Assembly (NCBI GenBank): GCA_026770585.1
Contig: MU646334.1
Span: forward strand, 1 to 14,982
DNA: 14,982 nt
Source of the DNA: Baffinella frigidus
Lineage: Eukaryota; Cryptophyceae; Cryptomonadales; Baffinellaceae
Direction: 5' to 3'
Position 1 is the stretch's first letter; the number at the start of each line of letters is the position of its first letter. The notes below the pieces were generated by a model, which was given only the letters and a program-made list of their open reading frames with translations, did not search any database and was not told the DNA's origin. Positions 14,913 through 14,982 of the stretch are shown here, piece after piece. A program made the translations under genes and the position numbers.

Positions 14913-14982
14913 AAGCAAATTGTTTTGTTTGTAATTGTAAAGGGTATTGAGATCAGTCATTGTACCTGCTTTTGTTTGATTT

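Noticed and set aside
1-14982. Prophage, CRISPR array, tRNA or rRNA
   Set aside because: There are no regularly spaced identical repeats, clover-leaf or rRNA-like sequences. Introns and TATA-like boxes argue against a bacterial context.

Overview
The window looks like a piece of nuclear DNA from a unicellular eukaryote carrying a block of herpes-like (Duplodnaviria-type) viral DNA, most likely related to the mirusviruses of planktonic protists. The basis is a spliced large terminase with Walker B, a CxxC/CxH insert and an RNase H-fold nuclease domain, next to giant-virus-style genes (ankyrin repeats, a long coiled coil, multi-pass membrane proteins, a giant Cys-rich surface protein). The species cannot be named from the sequence.

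Layout. Positions 1 to about 760 are GC-rich and encode, on the minus strand, the N-terminal part of a cellular-looking Ser-rich protein that runs off the left edge. From about 770 to 13,480 composition is moderate and the genes look viral: a small GKYYVGDL-type gene (minus, 3' end lost), the spliced terminase (plus, first exons not present), an antisense gene wholly inside the 553-nt terminase intron, an 801-aa coiled-coil protein (plus), a two-helix membrane protein (minus), a divergent signal-peptide/multi-TM protein (plus), an ankyrin gene between two 42-bp direct repeats, and a 5-kb Cys-rich/RCC1-like membrane-anchored protein (minus, 5' end lost). From about 13,480 to 14,000 the DNA is GC-rich again, with the last exon of a cellular-looking helical protein (plus). 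The rest is AT-rich and holds weak tandem repeats of about 122 bp but no gene.

Both ends of the viral block cut into genes. This suggests an endogenised, truncated fragment, or an assembly chimera that must be excluded. The terminase would act in genome packaging. The membrane proteins and the large Cys-rich protein are candidates for the virion envelope or surface. TATA-like boxes lie about 20-40 nt before most inferred start codons, implying very short 5' leaders. Two terminase introns are only about 33 nt long.
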